The notes under the pieces were generated by a model, which worked only from the letters and a program-made list of their open reading frames with translations, was not told the DNA's origin and ran no database searches. From Miscanthus floridulus (Eukaryota; Streptophyta; Magnoliopsida; Poales; Poaceae): DNA of 64,000 nucleotides. The DNA lies in assembly GCF_019320115.1 (NCBI RefSeq), contig NC_089587.1, positions 102,574,166 through 102,638,165 on the forward strand, given 5' to 3'. Shown here in pieces: positions 62,746-64,000 of the stretch; the stretch's first letter is position 1; the number at the start of each line of letters is the position of its first letter. A program made the position numbers and the translations under genes.

Positions 62746-63033
62746 TTACTTCTCGGTAAACAAGCATTGGAAGCCAAGATCACACAATTGTCCAACGGAT
62801 AGCAAGTTGAAGCTCAATGAAGCAATATATAGCACATTTGAGATAGAATGATCATTTGATATTGCCATTTTGCCCAATCCTTTAACCTTGCCCTTTGAAT
62901 TATCTCTAAATGTGATTCTTTCTTGTCCATCTACTTCTTCATCTAGTGAGGTGAACATACGATGATCACCAGTCATATGTTGTGGGCAACCACTATCAAT
63001 AACCCAATGACTTCCACCGGTCTTGTATTTCAC
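62746..63033 (-). pseudogene. Copia protease remnant
   Basis: The frame contains WVIDSGCPQHMTGD, the aspartic protease signature with the catalytic Asp kept, and later LSFNLLSVGQLCDLGFQC. It is separated from gag and integrase by stops. Confidence 0.8.
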
Positions 63034-63110
63034 CTACACACAAGAGATGAAGCTTTAGGAACCCAAACTTGTTGAGGGCCCTTCACCTTCTCAACAAGTG
63101 ACTTTGCAAC

Positions 63111-64000
63111 CTAAATTTTCTTAGGCCTATTCTTGTTTGGAGGTCCTAAGAACATGACTTTCATCTTCCCACTAGAATCCTTTCTAAGCATGTAATGAGC
63201 ATTGAAGGCAAAAGGTCTAGCATGCTTGGGCGAGGGTTGTGGTGGTGGAGTTTGGCACTCATGGGCAAAGTGGCCTTCTTGTCCACACTCAAAACATCTC
63301 TTTGGATTTGACTTTGACTTGTGTTGTTGTTGAGCTTGAGCCTTCTTCTCTTGGTTTGCCAAGTATCCAATGCCACTTCTATCCATCTTTATGATGGTGT
63401 TCATTAGTAGCTCACTTTGAAGATGCTTGCCTCTTGTGAACTTGCTCAATCCAATCTTGAGATGCTCTTTTTCCAACTTGAGCTTCTTGTTCTCTTCCTT
63501 AAGAGCACCATTATTTTTCTCTTCCTTGAGCTTCTTGTTCTCTTTTTTGAGCTTCTCATTCTCAAGAATCAAATCACTATCATGATCAAGAGTTTCTAGC
63601 ACAATAGTGTTGTGGCTTTTGATCTCTTCAAGATCTTTCTTGAGCTTTTCATTATCATTCTTGAGCTTGACAAACTCATCACAATCTTTGGTCTCAACCA
63701 CTTGCTTGCCCTTGCTACTAGAACTTTGCTCAATGCTCTCAATGATCAAATCATCACATGATGTAGCTATATCAATCTTAACAACATCGTTAGTAGCATC
63801 ATGTGGCTCATTGGATAAATATTCTTGGGCAATGACAAGATTATCACGATTAATCTTAAGAGTAGTATATTCTTCTTTTAGCATGTTGTGGCTAGTGATG
63901 AGTTCATTGTGGATCCTCTCAAGTTTATCATGTTTATCTTTATGCTCTTTCTTAGAAGATTTGAGCTCCTTGAGTTTGGATGATATAGCATCATTTGCTT
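63111..64000 (-). pseudogene. Copia gag, 3' part (continues past the window)
   Basis: A 257-codon open piece (63111-63884) and its in-frame upstream continuation encode a long coiled-coil, Lys/Glu/Leu-rich region. A zinc knuckle CFECGQEGHFAHEC (C-X2-C-X4-H-X4-C) at about 63250-63295 follows, then a basic tail ending NKNRPKKI with a TAG stop. The knuckle followed by a long basic tail before protease is typical of gag in large grass copia elements. The gag start and 5' LTR are outside the window. Confidence 0.82.

Overview
This window is nuclear DNA from a grass, most likely a panicoid/andropogonoid species of the sorghum, sugarcane or Miscanthus type. The inference rests on what is seen: GC-rich intronless or few-intron plant genes, very long Ty3-gypsy (Tekay-type chromovirus) LTRs, Ty1-copia and CACTA elements, many Stowaway and other MITEs, and grass F-box gene remains. 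There is no bacterial or organellar signal.

Layout. From 1 to about 30.8 kb is a retrotransposon graveyard. It holds a degenerate spliced coding remnant (52-1068) and a solo LTR (1992-7195) that itself carries a 583-bp hAT-type element with a perfect 8-bp target duplication. It also holds an unrecognised repetitive acidic coding remnant (7.8-9.8 kb), a half-deleted Ty3-gypsy chromovirus on the minus strand (10559-17580), and an F-box gene cut in two. The 3' half of the F-box gene lies at 19372-20137 and its 5' half at 28789-29175. The 8.65 kb between them is one solo LTR with a second, oppositely oriented solo LTR (23605-28301, duplication TAGAC) nested inside. An orphan CACTA terminus ends the block at 30825.

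From about 31 to 50 kb is a gene island with three convincing genes. These are an Aha1-type Hsp90 co-chaperone (plus strand, three exons, 31962-34410), a plastid DnaJ-type zinc-finger protein with a probable thylakoid Tat signal (minus strand, five exons, 36735-38926), and a GIS/ZFP8-type C2H2 zinc-finger transcription factor with an EAR motif (plus strand, one exon, 48485-49402). The first two converge. Between and inside the genes are many small elements: Stowaway MITEs, a repeated MITE family with a shared internal core, fold-back hairpins, a perfect 54-bp inverted repeat beside an (AT)n tract, and a long-TIR GC-rich element. A promoter-like cluster of Site II, telo-box and TATA motifs near 35.8 kb has no recognised gene behind it.

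From 50.98 kb to the end a CACTA (En/Spm) element with a decayed transposase is interrupted at 53987 by a minus-strand Ty1-copia element. The 3' LTR, an extra downstream ORF, RNase H, RT, integrase, protease and part of gag are in the window; the 5' LTR lies beyond it.

All mobile-element genes here are decayed, often by TAG stops where related proteins have Gln or Trp. That is the pattern expected from deamination of methylated cytosines at CHG sites. I found no rRNA, no intact tRNA and no CRISPR. I saw no clearly new biological system; the strongest leads are the split F-box gene, the bipartite plastid signal on the DnaJ-type protein, the orphan promoter, the perfect hairpin and the long-TIR element.
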